Of a stretch of 64,000 bases of DNA, positions 52,333 to 60,178 are shown in pieces. This DNA is from Flavobacterium nitratireducens (GTDB lineage: Bacteria; Bacteroidota; Bacteroidia; Flavobacteriales; Flavobacteriaceae), in contig NZ_CP121111.1 in assembly GCF_029625335.1 (NCBI RefSeq), positions 682,001 to 746,000 on the forward strand, in the 5' to 3' direction. Numbering within the stretch: the stretch's first letter is position 1; each line of letters starts with the position of its first letter. Made by a program: the position numbers and the translations under genes. Under the pieces are notes generated by a model. The model saw nothing but the letters and a program-made list of their open reading frames with translations. It did not search any database and was not told the DNA's origin.

Positions 52333-52851
52333 ATGAATCGTATTGAAATTACCAAAATATCCCTTGAACAATTAGTTCAATTACAAGAAATAGGACGCAA
52401 AACCTTTGCAGAAACCTTTGCTTCTACTAACTCAGAAGAGAATATGAAAACGTATTTAGAAAGTGGTTTTTCTACTGATAAACTCACTGCCGAATTACAA
52501 AATCCAGCATCTGAATTCTATTTTGCCACACTAAACGAGGTGGTCATTGGTTACCTAAAAATTAACTCTGGACAGGCACAAACAGAAGTACAAGAAGGCA
52601 AAGCCCTTGAAATAGAGCGTATTTATGTTTTGCAAGACTTCCACGGAAAAAAAGTAGGACAATTGCTGTACGAAAAAGCCATTCAAATCGCTAAAAACAA
52701 AAAAGTAGCCTTTGTATGGTTAGGCGTTTGGGAAGAAAATCACCGAGCCATTCAGTTTTACACCAAAAACGGATTTGTGGCTTTTGACCAACATATCTTT
52801 AGACTTGGCGACGACGAGCAAACGGATATTATGATGAAATTAGTTTTGTAG
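52333..52851 (+). CDS. GNAT-family N-acetyltransferase
   Basis: The product is 172 residues. The acetyl-CoA binding region reads LEIERIYVLQDFHGKKVGQLL, with a Q/RxxGxG/A-like DFHGKKVG, and is followed by FVWLGVWEENHRAIQFYTKNGF, a classic motif B. It resembles diamine/spermidine-type or ribosomal-protein-type acetyltransferases in arrangement. The substrate is unknown. Confidence 0.88.
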   Translation: MNRIEITKISLEQLVQLQEIGRKTFAETFASTNSEENMKTYLESGFSTDKLTAELQNPASEFYFATLNEVVIGYLKINSGQAQTEVQEGKALEIERIYVLQDFHGKKVGQLLYEKAIQIAKNKKVAFVWLGVWEENHRAIQFYTKNGFVAFDQHIFRLGDDEQTDIMMKLVL

Positions 52852-52858
52852 TGCCTTA

Positions 52859-53101
52859 TTATTTATCATTCCAGCCTATTGCATAGCCCAACAAAGCCGC
52901 TGCCACAGACAAATGAACTATTAAAACAGCTTTTTGCCAAGTTGGCCTGTCATTCCATTTTTGTTCTTGATCAAAAGGATCGAAAGCTAGGGCAATACCA
53001 ATAGAGGAACCCGCTTGCATATAGTCTTTAGAAAACAAGGCTTGGAATACTCCTAAAAGTACAAACCCGATGTAGAGAATTTTGTTAAAAGATGTTTTCA
53101 T
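52859..53101 (-). CDS. small two-helix membrane protein with IS-derived upstream region
   Basis: The product is 80 residues with two membrane helices (ILYIGFVLLGVFQALF; AVLIVHLSVAAALLGYAIGW) joined by a polar loop with FDPFDQEQKWNDRP. I recall similar uncharacterised proteins in Flavobacteria. Its start codon is only 6 bp from a solo end of IS A, so its promoter is now the IS's own transposase promoter. Function unknown. Confidence 0.6.
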   Translation of the reverse strand: MKTSFNKILYIGFVLLGVFQALFSKDYMQAGSSIGIALAFDPFDQEQKWNDRPTWQKAVLIVHLSVAAALLGYAIGWNDK

Positions 53102-53107
53102 AATAAT

Positions 53108-53180
53108 TCAAATTTAAGGATTTTGAAAATACTCTCTTAGTTTTGACTTAAATCAGTACACTTTTTGCTGACGATTTACA
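53108..53180 (-). mobile_element. solo IS A end (73 bp) acting as upstream region of a host gene
   Basis: These 73 bp are identical, by eye, to 50227-50299 of copy A2 and differ from A1 at a few positions. They contain the left inverted repeat and the -7 box TAAATTTG (complement of 53109-53116) of the transposase operon. The rest of the IS is missing. The ATG of the adjacent gene takes the place of the orfA ATG. Confidence 0.85.
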
Positions 53181-53422
53181 TTTGGCTGGAAACAATAAAG
53201 GAGATAAAAAAAACGAGAACGTAAAAAATTCTATACATGTAAACAAAAATTGATATCAAAATTAGTGGTGAAACATTAAGCCTTCGTCAATCCCATATTA
53301 GCTTTGTATTAACAAGAGTTTATAAAGAGGATTAATCATATATTGGAAAAAGGCAAATTAGAATTCCTGGTTTTCATTTTAAAAAATAATAGAGAAGAAA
53401 TTCAGCTTAACTATTCATTTCC

Positions 53423-53439
53423 GTTTCTTTTAAAGAAAC
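53423..53439. promoter_or_regulatory. perfect palindrome upstream of the two-component operon
   Basis: GTTTCTTT-T-AAAGAAAC has perfect 8-bp arms with one central base. It lies about 95 bp before the kinase ATG and could be an operator or a short hairpin. The surrounding gap 53181-53532 is otherwise AT-rich with only broken frames. Confidence 0.45.
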
Positions 53440-53532
53440 AAACGCTTTATATTTACATAAAAAATTGTGTAAAGAGAGTAAACTATATCGTTGGATTCTT
53501 CTTTTTTATTCTATTTACTTAAAAAGATTGTA

Positions 53533-55188
53533 ATGAACATTAAGACATTAATACTGATTATAATTAATAGTTTAATAGCATTGGTAATTGCTTTATTATC
53601 TTTTTCATTTTACATCCAATTTTCCAACGTTCTGAATGATCGTATTTTATTGCAACTAAACTCGATTAAAACCCTCAAGAAAAACCAAATTGAACATCTA
53701 TTAAAATCCGAATGGGAACTATTTGAATCTTCTGAACTATACCAACAAAATACAGATAAAAACCAATTAAAGCTACCTGACAGTATTACGAACAAAGTTG
53801 GAATCCATGATTTAACCCCTTACCATGTGGACAAAAAAACAACCATTGGTTTCATCTCTAATTCGAAAAACGGTAAAAAAATTAAAATTTTAGACTATAC
53901 TAAAATTAAAAAAATTCTTCTTGAACGAACCGGAATGGGTGATAGTGGAGAATCCTATCTAGTAGGCGAAGATTTCAGGATGCGCTCTCAATCCCGTTTT
54001 TTTCCTAATAAAATTCCTTATTCAATTGTAGTAAATACAAAAGGGGTTCAAAATGCGTTGAAAGGAATTAATAGCAGAGGTGTCTTTAATGATTATAGAG
54101 GAGTTGAAGTTTACAGCGTGAACAGCCTTATCAATGTAGGCCAATTAAAAATGGTTATTCTATCGGAAATAGATGTTGAAGAGGTAACTATTCCATTAAA
54201 AGAACTAAGACAACGATTGATTGGTTTAACGCTAGCTATTTTTTTACTAGCCGTTATGCTTTCACTATTATTAACCAAAATAATTACCAATCCAATCAAA
54301 AACATGCAAAAAAGTCTTCGAATAATGGCTGAAGGTGACTATAATCAAACCAATGAATTCATCAAAAACTCGAAAGAAATAAAAGAAATGTTTGATGCAT
54401 TAGCCAATTTAAAAGCTTCCTTGCAAGGGGCTGTAAAATTTTCGGATGATATTGGTAAGATGAATTTGCATACTGATTTTAAACCCAAAAGTTCTAATGA
54501 TCAATTAGGAATAAGTCTATTAGCAATGAGAGACAAACTGATTGAATTTAGAAATAAAGAAGAAAACACTAGAATACTTTCTAAACGTATGCTGGTAAAC
54601 GGTTTAGAAGACGAAAGACGCCGATTATCTAGAGAACTACATGATGGTGTAGGCCCATATTTAACTTCATTGAAACACTACATCGAAAACAGAGTAAAAA
54701 ATGAAGAAAAAAAGGCCGAAATGAAGAAAATCGTAGATGAAACCATTTCTGAAATCCGATTAATGTCTAATGCGTTGATGCCGGCTTCGATTGATGATTT
54801 TGGAATAGGTGTTACCTTAACAAATTTTATCGAAAGCCTAAAAACAGCAACAACAGTGAACATTGAATATGAGGATTTGACCAAAGCTGACAATTCAAAC
54901 ATTAGCAATCATCAAGCCATCAATCTATTTAGGATAAGCCAAGAATTAATAAATAATTCATTGAAACATGCTGAAGCCAAAAACATTCGAATCACGCTTT
55001 CAGAATTTGATGAATTCATTTCGTTATACTATTTTGATGATGGTAAAGGTTTTGATTTAGATACTGTAAAACTAGGTTCCGGAATAATCAACATCAAAGA
55101 ACGAGTAGAAATTTGCAATGGTACAATACTCATAAATGCATCAGCTGGAAATACAATCTTTGAAATAGAATTACCCATAGAATTATGA
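53533..55188 (+). CDS. NarL-type sensor histidine kinase (dCache-like, HAMP, HisKA_3)
   Basis: The product is 551 residues from ATG 53533; the upstream extension begins with TTG. A membrane helix lies at about 5-28 and a second at about 230-252. The extracytoplasmic part contains RTGMGDSGESYLVGEDFRMR, a Cache-domain hallmark. A HAMP-like linker follows (PIKNMQKSLRIMAEGDYNQT). The HisKA_3 box is RRLSRELHDGVGPYL with the phospho-His near residue 370, and the ATPase domain has FRISQELINNSLKHA and YYFDDGKGFD. The partner regulator follows 50 bp later. The ligand is unknown. Confidence 0.93.
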   Translation: MNIKTLILIIINSLIALVIALLSFSFYIQFSNVLNDRILLQLNSIKTLKKNQIEHLLKSEWELFESSELYQQNTDKNQLKLPDSITNKVGIHDLTPYHVDKKTTIGFISNSKNGKKIKILDYTKIKKILLERTGMGDSGESYLVGEDFRMRSQSRFFPNKIPYSIVVNTKGVQNALKGINSRGVFNDYRGVEVYSVNSLINVGQLKMVILSEIDVEEVTIPLKELRQRLIGLTLAIFLLAVMLSLLLTKIITNPIKNMQKSLRIMAEGDYNQTNEFIKNSKEIKEMFDALANLKASLQGAVKFSDDIGKMNLHTDFKPKSSNDQLGISLLAMRDKLIEFRNKEENTRILSKRMLVNGLEDERRRLSRELHDGVGPYLTSLKHYIENRVKNEEKKAEMKKIVDETISEIRLMSNALMPASIDDFGIGVTLTNFIESLKTATTVNIEYEDLTKADNSNISNHQAINLFRISQELINNSLKHAEAKNIRITLSEFDEFISLYYFDDGKGFDLDTVKLGSGIINIKERVEICNGTILINASAGNTIFEIELPIEL

Positions 55189-55238
55189 AATAAGTAGGAC
55201 CAAAATGGTCATTATTGAAAATCATTAAATAGCTACAA

Positions 55239-55871
55239 ATGAAAGAAATCAAATTAATAATAGCAGATGACCATGAACTTTTTAGAAATGGTCTTGCCGA
55301 GTTATTACGTAAGCATGACGAGATAAAAATTGTACAAAGTGTAGCTGATGGTATCGAATTTATGAAACTCATAAATAGTTCATGCGAGGCTGATATTGTA
55401 TTGCTAGACATTACGATGCCTAATATGGATGGTTTCGAGGTTTTAAAAGAATTAAAAAACATAAATGCCAATATAAAACCTATTGTTATTTCTATGCACA
55501 ACGATGGTAATTATATTGCAAAATGTGCCAAAATGGGAGCTCACGGATATCTTTTGAAAAACACAGATGAATCAGAATTAATTCTAGCTATAAGAAGCGT
55601 TAGCAAAGGGAAGAAATATTTTAGTGCCGAAATCTCTGAAAAAATGATCAACTTTATGTCAAATCAAAGTATCAGTGAAAATATTTTATCCAATAAAGAA
55701 ACCGAAGTTTTAGGTCTAATTGCTAAAGGCTTAACCACAAAAGAAATAGCCACAAAATTATTTGTAAGTTCTCGTACCATTGAAACCCACAGAGCTAATA
55801 TTTTAAAAAAATTAGAAGTAAAAAACACTGCCGAGTTGATTAAAAAAGCAGCAAAAATGAATCTAATCTAA
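55239..55871 (+). CDS. NarL/LuxR-type response regulator
   Basis: The product is 210 residues. The receiver domain has the acidic pair in IIADDHELF, phospho-acceptor Asp57 in VLLDITMPNMDG, and Lys in YLLKNTDE. The C-terminal LuxR HTH reads LSNKETEVLGLIAKGLTTKE and LFVSSRTIETHRANILKKL. It binds DNA as a dimer, often at inverted repeats. It is the partner of the preceding HisKA_3 kinase. Confidence 0.95.
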   Translation: MKEIKLIIADDHELFRNGLAELLRKHDEIKIVQSVADGIEFMKLINSSCEADIVLLDITMPNMDGFEVLKELKNINANIKPIVISMHNDGNYIAKCAKMGAHGYLLKNTDESELILAIRSVSKGKKYFSAEISEKMINFMSNQSISENILSNKETEVLGLIAKGLTTKEIATKLFVSSRTIETHRANILKKLEVKNTAELIKKAAKMNLI

Positions 55872-55887
55872 AATAGCTGTTATAAAA

Positions 55888-55905
55888 ATCCGTATAAATA
55901 CGGAT
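55888..55905. promoter_or_regulatory. perfect 18-bp palindrome, candidate response-regulator site
   Basis: ATCCGTATAAATACGGAT is fully self-complementary. It is centred about 55 bp upstream of the -7 box at 55952, a position suited to an activator, and lies between the regulator gene and the small secreted protein gene. No T-tract follows, so it is not an obvious terminator. Confidence 0.6.
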
Positions 55906-55951
55906 ACAAATTGGGTAAATTCACATAATTCTAAAAGCCTATTACTGAATG

Positions 55952-55959
55952 TAAATTTG
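55952..55959 (+). promoter_or_regulatory. -7 promoter box for the small repeat protein
   Basis: TAAATTTG fits TAnnTTTG and lies 24 bp before ATG 55984. Confidence 0.6.
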
Positions 55960-55983
55960 TAAAAAACATTAAAAGTAATAGTC

Positions 55984-56301
55984 ATGAAAAAATTAGTCTT
56001 GATTTTAGGATTTTTAGTTATCTCTTTAAGTGCATCTGCTCAAGAGCAAACAGAAGTAAAACGCAATGATTTAAAAGGTCCTGCTTTTAAAAATTATCAA
56101 TCTTGGTTGCACAATGCGGTTCCAACTAAAATATATACCGTAAATAATAAAAAAACACTACAAGGACCTGAATATAAAAACCAACAAGTAGGTAAAGAAA
56201 CCTATGCAAAAGAAGATTTGGTTTTAGTAGAAACTAGCGGTTCTAAAAGACAAAAATTAACTGGACCAGCATACAAAAACTATGGTCCTTGGAGTAAATA
56301 A
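55984..56301 (+). CDS. small secreted protein with three LxGPxxKN repeats
   Basis: The product is 105 residues. A signal peptide ends at SLSASAQEQ. The mature part of about 84 residues contains three copies of a short motif: LKGPAFKNYQSW, LQGPEYKNQQV and LTGPAYKNYGPW, each L-x-G-P-x-[FY]-K-N. The protein is basic. No known family is recognised. It lies directly after the two-component genes with a palindrome before its promoter, so it may be the system's target. Confidence 0.65.
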   Translation: MKKLVLILGFLVISLSASAQEQTEVKRNDLKGPAFKNYQSWLHNAVPTKIYTVNNKKTLQGPEYKNQQVGKETYAKEDLVLVETSGSKRQKLTGPAYKNYGPWSK

Positions 56302-56327
56302 AAATACTTGTTCTTTATTGTAATTGT

Positions 56328-56367
56328 AAAGGCTGTTTAAAATAACTTTAGACAGCCTTTCTTTTTT
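56328..56367 (+). terminator. intrinsic terminator
   Basis: AAAGGCTGTT / GACAGCCTTT stem (one mismatch near the loop) followed by CTTTTTTAT. Confidence 0.82.
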
Positions 56368-56414
56368 ATAAAAAGATTTAAAAAAATTGGTTATTTAAAA
56401 GCTAATTAGATCTC

Positions 56415-56909
56415 TTAAATCTCCTTCTCCATCACATAATCTTCCATCAAATAGCCTAATCCAATTTCAATATCAATTTCTTGAACGATTTTAAAACCCA
56501 TTTTGTGATAAAAACCTATGGCTTTATTAAATCGATTGACGTTTAGTAGAAGACTTTTAGAGCCTTTATTAATAGCTCTTTTTTTAATATTTTCAACTAA
56601 CAACTTCCCTATTCCTTTTCCTTGCGATTCAGGAAGCATATAGATTTTATGAATTTTAGTCTTAGCTGTTTTTTGATAGTTATTTTCGAAAGAAGCAAAA
56701 CCCAAAACGAAATCATCTTCTTTTGCCAAAATAAATTCATGACCACTGGCGATATTGGTTTTTAAAGCTTCCTCTGAATAAAATGAATTCAACATATACT
56801 CCAATTGCGCCTCAGAGAGAATTTCACCATATGCTATAGGCCAAGTCTTACGAGCAATACTTGTAATATTGGGTAAATCTTCAATAGTTGCTTCAACAAT
56901 ATGTATCAT
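56415..56909 (-). CDS. GNAT-family N-acetyltransferase
   Basis: The product is 164 residues. KIHKIYMLPESQGKGIGKLLVE is the acetyl-CoA binding strand and Q-x-x-G-x-G loop, and LLNVNRFNKAIGFYHKMGFKIV is motif B. Related annotated proteins act on small amines or protein N-termini; the substrate is unknown. It starts 3 bp downstream of the guaC stop codon on the same strand. Confidence 0.9.
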   Translation of the reverse strand: MIHIVEATIEDLPNITSIARKTWPIAYGEILSEAQLEYMLNSFYSEEALKTNIASGHEFILAKEDDFVLGFASFENNYQKTAKTKIHKIYMLPESQGKGIGKLLVENIKKRAINKGSKSLLLNVNRFNKAIGFYHKMGFKIVQEIDIEIGLGYLMEDYVMEKEI

Positions 56910-56912
56910 GAA

Positions 56913-57956
56913 TTATTCGTTAGTAAAAACTTTATTTTCTTGTTCGCTAACGCGAATAAAAGTCGTTCGTTTAGTTAATTCTTTGAGTCGGGATGCGCCT
57001 ACATAAGTACAACTACTGCGCAATCCGCCCAAAATATCCCAAATAGTATTCACCACATCACCTTTAAAAGGAATTTTCAATGTTTTTCCTTCGCTGGCTC
57101 GGTATTCGGCAACTCCACCCACATGTTTGTTCATTGCCGTTGTCGAACTCATTCCGTAAAACTGCTTGAATTTTTTTCCGTCAATATCCAGAAGTTTACC
57201 ACCACTTTCAGTATGTCCGGCGAGCATCCCTCCTAGCATTACAAAATCGGAACCTGCCCCAAAAGCTTTGGCAATATCGCCAGATGTGGTACATCCTCCA
57301 TCACTAATGATATGCCCTCCTAAACCATGAGCAGCATCGGCACATTCAATAATAGCCGATAATTGTGGATAACCTACTCCTGTTTTAACTCAGGTAGTAC
57401 AAACCGATCCAGGACCAATGCCTACCTTTATGATATCGGCACCTGCCAAAAGCAATTCTTCGACCATTTCGCCTGTCACCACATTACCTGCGATAATTAC
57501 TTTATCAGGAAATTGCTTTCGGGTTTGTTTTAAAAAACTAACAAAATGTTCCGAATACCCATTAGCCACATCAATACAAATAAACTTCAACTCGGGATTA
57601 GCTGTAATGATTTCGATAACCTTTTTAAAGTCATTTTTACCCGTTCCTGTACTTACAGCAATATAATCATACATTTCTGGAGAAACTGTAGCAAGAAAAG
57701 CATTCCATTCCGCTACGGAATAATGTTTGTGAATGGCGGTAAACAATTTGTGTTTGGCTATTTCGGATGCCATTTCAAAAGTTCCCACAGTATCCATATT
57801 CGCCGCCATAATTGGAATGCCATTCCACTTTGTGGTACTGTGTAAAAACGTAAATTCTCTTTCTAAAGAAACTTGTGACCTGCTTTTTAACGTAGAACGT
57901 TTGGGTCTAATCATTACATCCTTGAAGCCTAATTTGAGATCGGTTTCTATTCGCAT
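56913..57956 (-). pseudogene. guaC: GMP reductase with an in-frame nonsense codon
   Basis: From ATG 57954-57956 to the stop at 56913-56915 the frame is 347 residues long, the length of E. coli GuaC. It is continuous except for TGA at the complement of 57390-57392. The N-terminus [20 protein letters not shown] and the active-site loop [10 protein letters not shown] are intact; the stop replaces the next residue, an Arg in related enzymes ([13 protein letters not shown]). One C-to-T change in CGA would produce it. Beyond the stop, [20 protein letters not shown] and [18 protein letters not shown] are well conserved. GuaC converts GMP to IMP. As written the protein is truncated after the catalytic Cys. 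Confidence 0.88.
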
Positions 57957-58064
57957 AATTATCACTTTTTTACGGGTTATCGGAAAATAACTTTTGTTTT
58001 TATTAAAAGTAATGAATTTTATACGAGAATTATGCAAAGAAAAAAGAGACTTATCAACGATATA

Positions 58065-58658
58065 TTAACCGTGAATGGTTTCGTTCTTCCCATAATTAGT
58101 AATTATAGATTCTTCAAACTCTAACCATTCTCTCCAACGCTTTTCGACATCAATTCCTTCACCATATTTGCGGGCATAAGTGATAAAAGTAGTGTAATGA
58201 CCTGCTTCACTTTCCATTAATTCTCTGTAAAAAACAGCCAACTCCTCGTCCTGAATATTTTCTGAAAGTACTTTGAAACGTTCGCAACTTCTGGCCTCAA
58301 TCATTGCCGAAAAAAGTAATCTTTCTACCAAACCAGAAACGCGACTTCCAGTACTACTTCTTTTCATATATTGGTACAATTCATTTACATAGTCATCTTT
58401 ACGTTCACGACCTAATTTTAAGCCTCTTTTGATGATGATATTATGTACCTGATCAAAATGGTCAATTTCTTCTTTGGCTAAAGCCAATAAATCTTTAACC
58501 AAATCTTGATGCTCTGAATTATTAACTATAATCGTCATGGCATTAGTAGCCGCTTTTTGCTCACACCAAGCATGATCGGTCAAAATTTCTTCTATATTTT
58601 TCTCAACAATATTTACCCATCTTGGGTCAGTTGGTAGTTGCAAACGTAAAACTCCCAT
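58065..58658 (-). CDS. miaE: tRNA-(ms2io6A)-hydroxylase
   Basis: The product is 197 residues, all-helical ferritin-like. Diiron ligands are seen in AKEEIDHFDQVH, MIEARSCERF and ESEAGHYTTF. It begins MGVLRLQLPTDPRWV and has DHAWCEQKAATNAM, as in MiaE. The enzyme hydroxylates the isopentenyl group of modified A37 in tRNA, using oxygen. It lies upstream of guaC on the same strand. Confidence 0.9.
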   Translation of the reverse strand: MGVLRLQLPTDPRWVNIVEKNIEEILTDHAWCEQKAATNAMTIIVNNSEHQDLVKDLLALAKEEIDHFDQVHNIIIKRGLKLGRERKDDYVNELYQYMKRSSTGSRVSGLVERLLFSAMIEARSCERFKVLSENIQDEELAVFYRELMESEAGHYTTFITYARKYGEGIDVEKRWREWLEFEESIITNYGKNETIHG

Positions 58659-58659
58659 T

Positions 58660-58796
58660 TTTTTTGGTTTAAGGTTTAAATTGTTTAAGGTTCAAAGTTA
58701 TCTAAAATGAAAAAGGTTTAAAGTTCAAATAATGTGATACTTTTCAGTAAACCCAAAACTTAAAACTTTAAACCTTAAACTTTTTACCAAAGTTGA
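58660..58796. repeat. low-complexity GTTTAAGG-type inverted repeats
   Basis: The gap between miaE and glyA is filled with variants of GGTTTAAGG / AAAGTTCAAA on one side and their complements (AACTTTAAACCTTAAAC) on the other. The same kind of sequence occurs at 37430-37505 in the thr operon. It can fold into long AT-rich hairpins. No gene. Confidence 0.55.
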
Positions 58797-60071
58797 TTAG
58801 AAAACGAAAATAGCTCTTTCGCTCATCATTTCGTTTACTTCTTCAGCAACTTCTTCGATAATATCTTCGTTAGTATGATTCATTAATACTTTATCAATCA
58901 TTGCTACGATAGTTTCCATATCTTCTTCTACCAAACCACGAGTTGTGATTGCAGCAGTTCCTACTCGGATACCAGAAGTAACAAAAGGAGATTTATCATC
59001 AAAAGGAACCATGTTTTTATTTACAGTGATTTCTGCTTTTACTAATGCATTTTCAGCATCTTTTCCAGAAATTCCTTTGTTTCTTAAGTCAATTAACATC
59101 ATGTGGTTATCAGTACCTCCAGAGATGATATCGTAGCCTCTTTTTACAAAAGCTTCAGCCATAGCTTTAGCATTTTTTTGTAATTGACGAGCATACGTAA
59201 AGAACTCATCTTGTAAAGCTTCACCAAAAGCTACCGCTTTTGCAGCGATGATATGCATTAATGGTCCACCTTGGTTTCCAGGGAAAACAGCTAAGTCTAA
59301 TAAAGAAGACATCATTCTGATTTCTCCTTTTGGAGTAGTTAATCCCCATGGGTTTTCAAAATCTTTACCCATTAAGATTAGTCCTCCACGAGGTCCACGT
59401 AATGTTTTATGTGTAGTAGTTGTTACAATGTGACAGTGAGGAATAGGGTCACTTAATAAACCTTTAGCAATTAAACCAGCTGGGTGAGAGATATCTGCCA
59501 TTAAAATAGCACCTACACTATCAGCAATTTCTCTAAAACGTGCAAAATCCATATCACGAGAATAAGCCGATGCTCCAGCGATGATTAATTTTGGTTGCTC
59601 TTTAGTTGCAATTTCTTGAATTTTATCATAGTTCAAACGACCTGTTTCTTTGTCAACACCATAGAAAACTGGGTTGTAAACACGCCCTGAAAAGTTTACA
59701 GGAGAACCGTGAGTCAAGTGACCACCGTGAGATAAATCAAAACCTAAAATTTTATCACCTGGTTTCAAACAAGCATGAAAAACAGATGCGTTAGCCTGAG
59801 AACCAGAGTGTGGCTGAACGTTAGCATACGCTGCTCCAAACAATTCTTTAGCTCTATCAATAGCAATTTGCTCAATAACATCTACCACTTCACAACCTCC
59901 GTAGTATCTTTTACCAGGATATCCTTCTGCATATTTGTTTGTTAAAACTGAACCAGCAGCTTCGATTACTTCATCACTAACAAAGTTCTCAGATGCAATA
60001 AGTTCTAAGCCGTGAATTTGTCTATCTTGTTCCTCAAGAATAAGTTCAAAAATTTGTTTGTCGCGTTGCAT
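58797..60071 (-). CDS. glyA: serine hydroxymethyltransferase
   Basis: The product is 424 residues. The PLP-lysine segment is [15 protein letters not shown]; the N-terminal [33 protein letters not shown] and [11 protein letters not shown] are family landmarks. It interconverts serine and glycine while loading tetrahydrofolate with one-carbon units. It is transcribed divergently from the fumarylacetoacetase gene. Confidence 0.98.
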   Translation of the reverse strand: MQRDKQIFELILEEQDRQIHGLELIASENFVSDEVIEAAGSVLTNKYAEGYPGKRYYGGCEVVDVIEQIAIDRAKELFGAAYANVQPHSGSQANASVFHACLKPGDKILGFDLSHGGHLTHGSPVNFSGRVYNPVFYGVDKETGRLNYDKIQEIATKEQPKLIIAGASAYSRDMDFARFREIADSVGAILMADISHPAGLIAKGLLSDPIPHCHIVTTTTHKTLRGPRGGLILMGKDFENPWGLTTPKGEIRMMSSLLDLAVFPGNQGGPLMHIIAAKAVAFGEALQDEFFTYARQLQKNAKAMAEAFVKRGYDIISGGTDNHMMLIDLRNKGISGKDAENALVKAEITVNKNMVPFDDKSPFVTSGIRVGTAAITTRGLVEEDMETIVAMIDKVLMNHTNEDIIEEVAEEVNEMMSERAIFVF

Positions 60072-60096
60072 TTTTTAAATTTTAAATAATTTAGAG

Positions 60097-60104
60097 CAAA
60101 AATA
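60097..60104 (-). promoter_or_regulatory. -7 promoter box for glyA
   Basis: On the minus strand this reads TATTTTTG, 25 bp before the glyA ATG. Confidence 0.55.
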
Positions 60105-60114
60105 CAAAAAAACG

Positions 60115-60145
60115 TTTGTTAAACTGTTAAATTATAATATATTTG
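60115..60145 (+). promoter_or_regulatory. promoter for the fumarylacetoacetase gene (TTTG-19 bp-TATATTTG)
   Basis: TTTG at 60115-60118 and TATATTTG at 60138-60145 are separated by 19 bp, a full match to the Bacteroidota promoter layout, 33 bp before the ATG. Confidence 0.75.
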
Positions 60146-60178
60146 ATATATAATTTTCAACAAAAAAATTAACAAAAT

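Noticed and set aside
53270..53400. Possible decayed coding sequence (GETLSLRQSHISFVLTRVYK)
   Set aside because: Short, with stops in every frame, and no family could be assigned.
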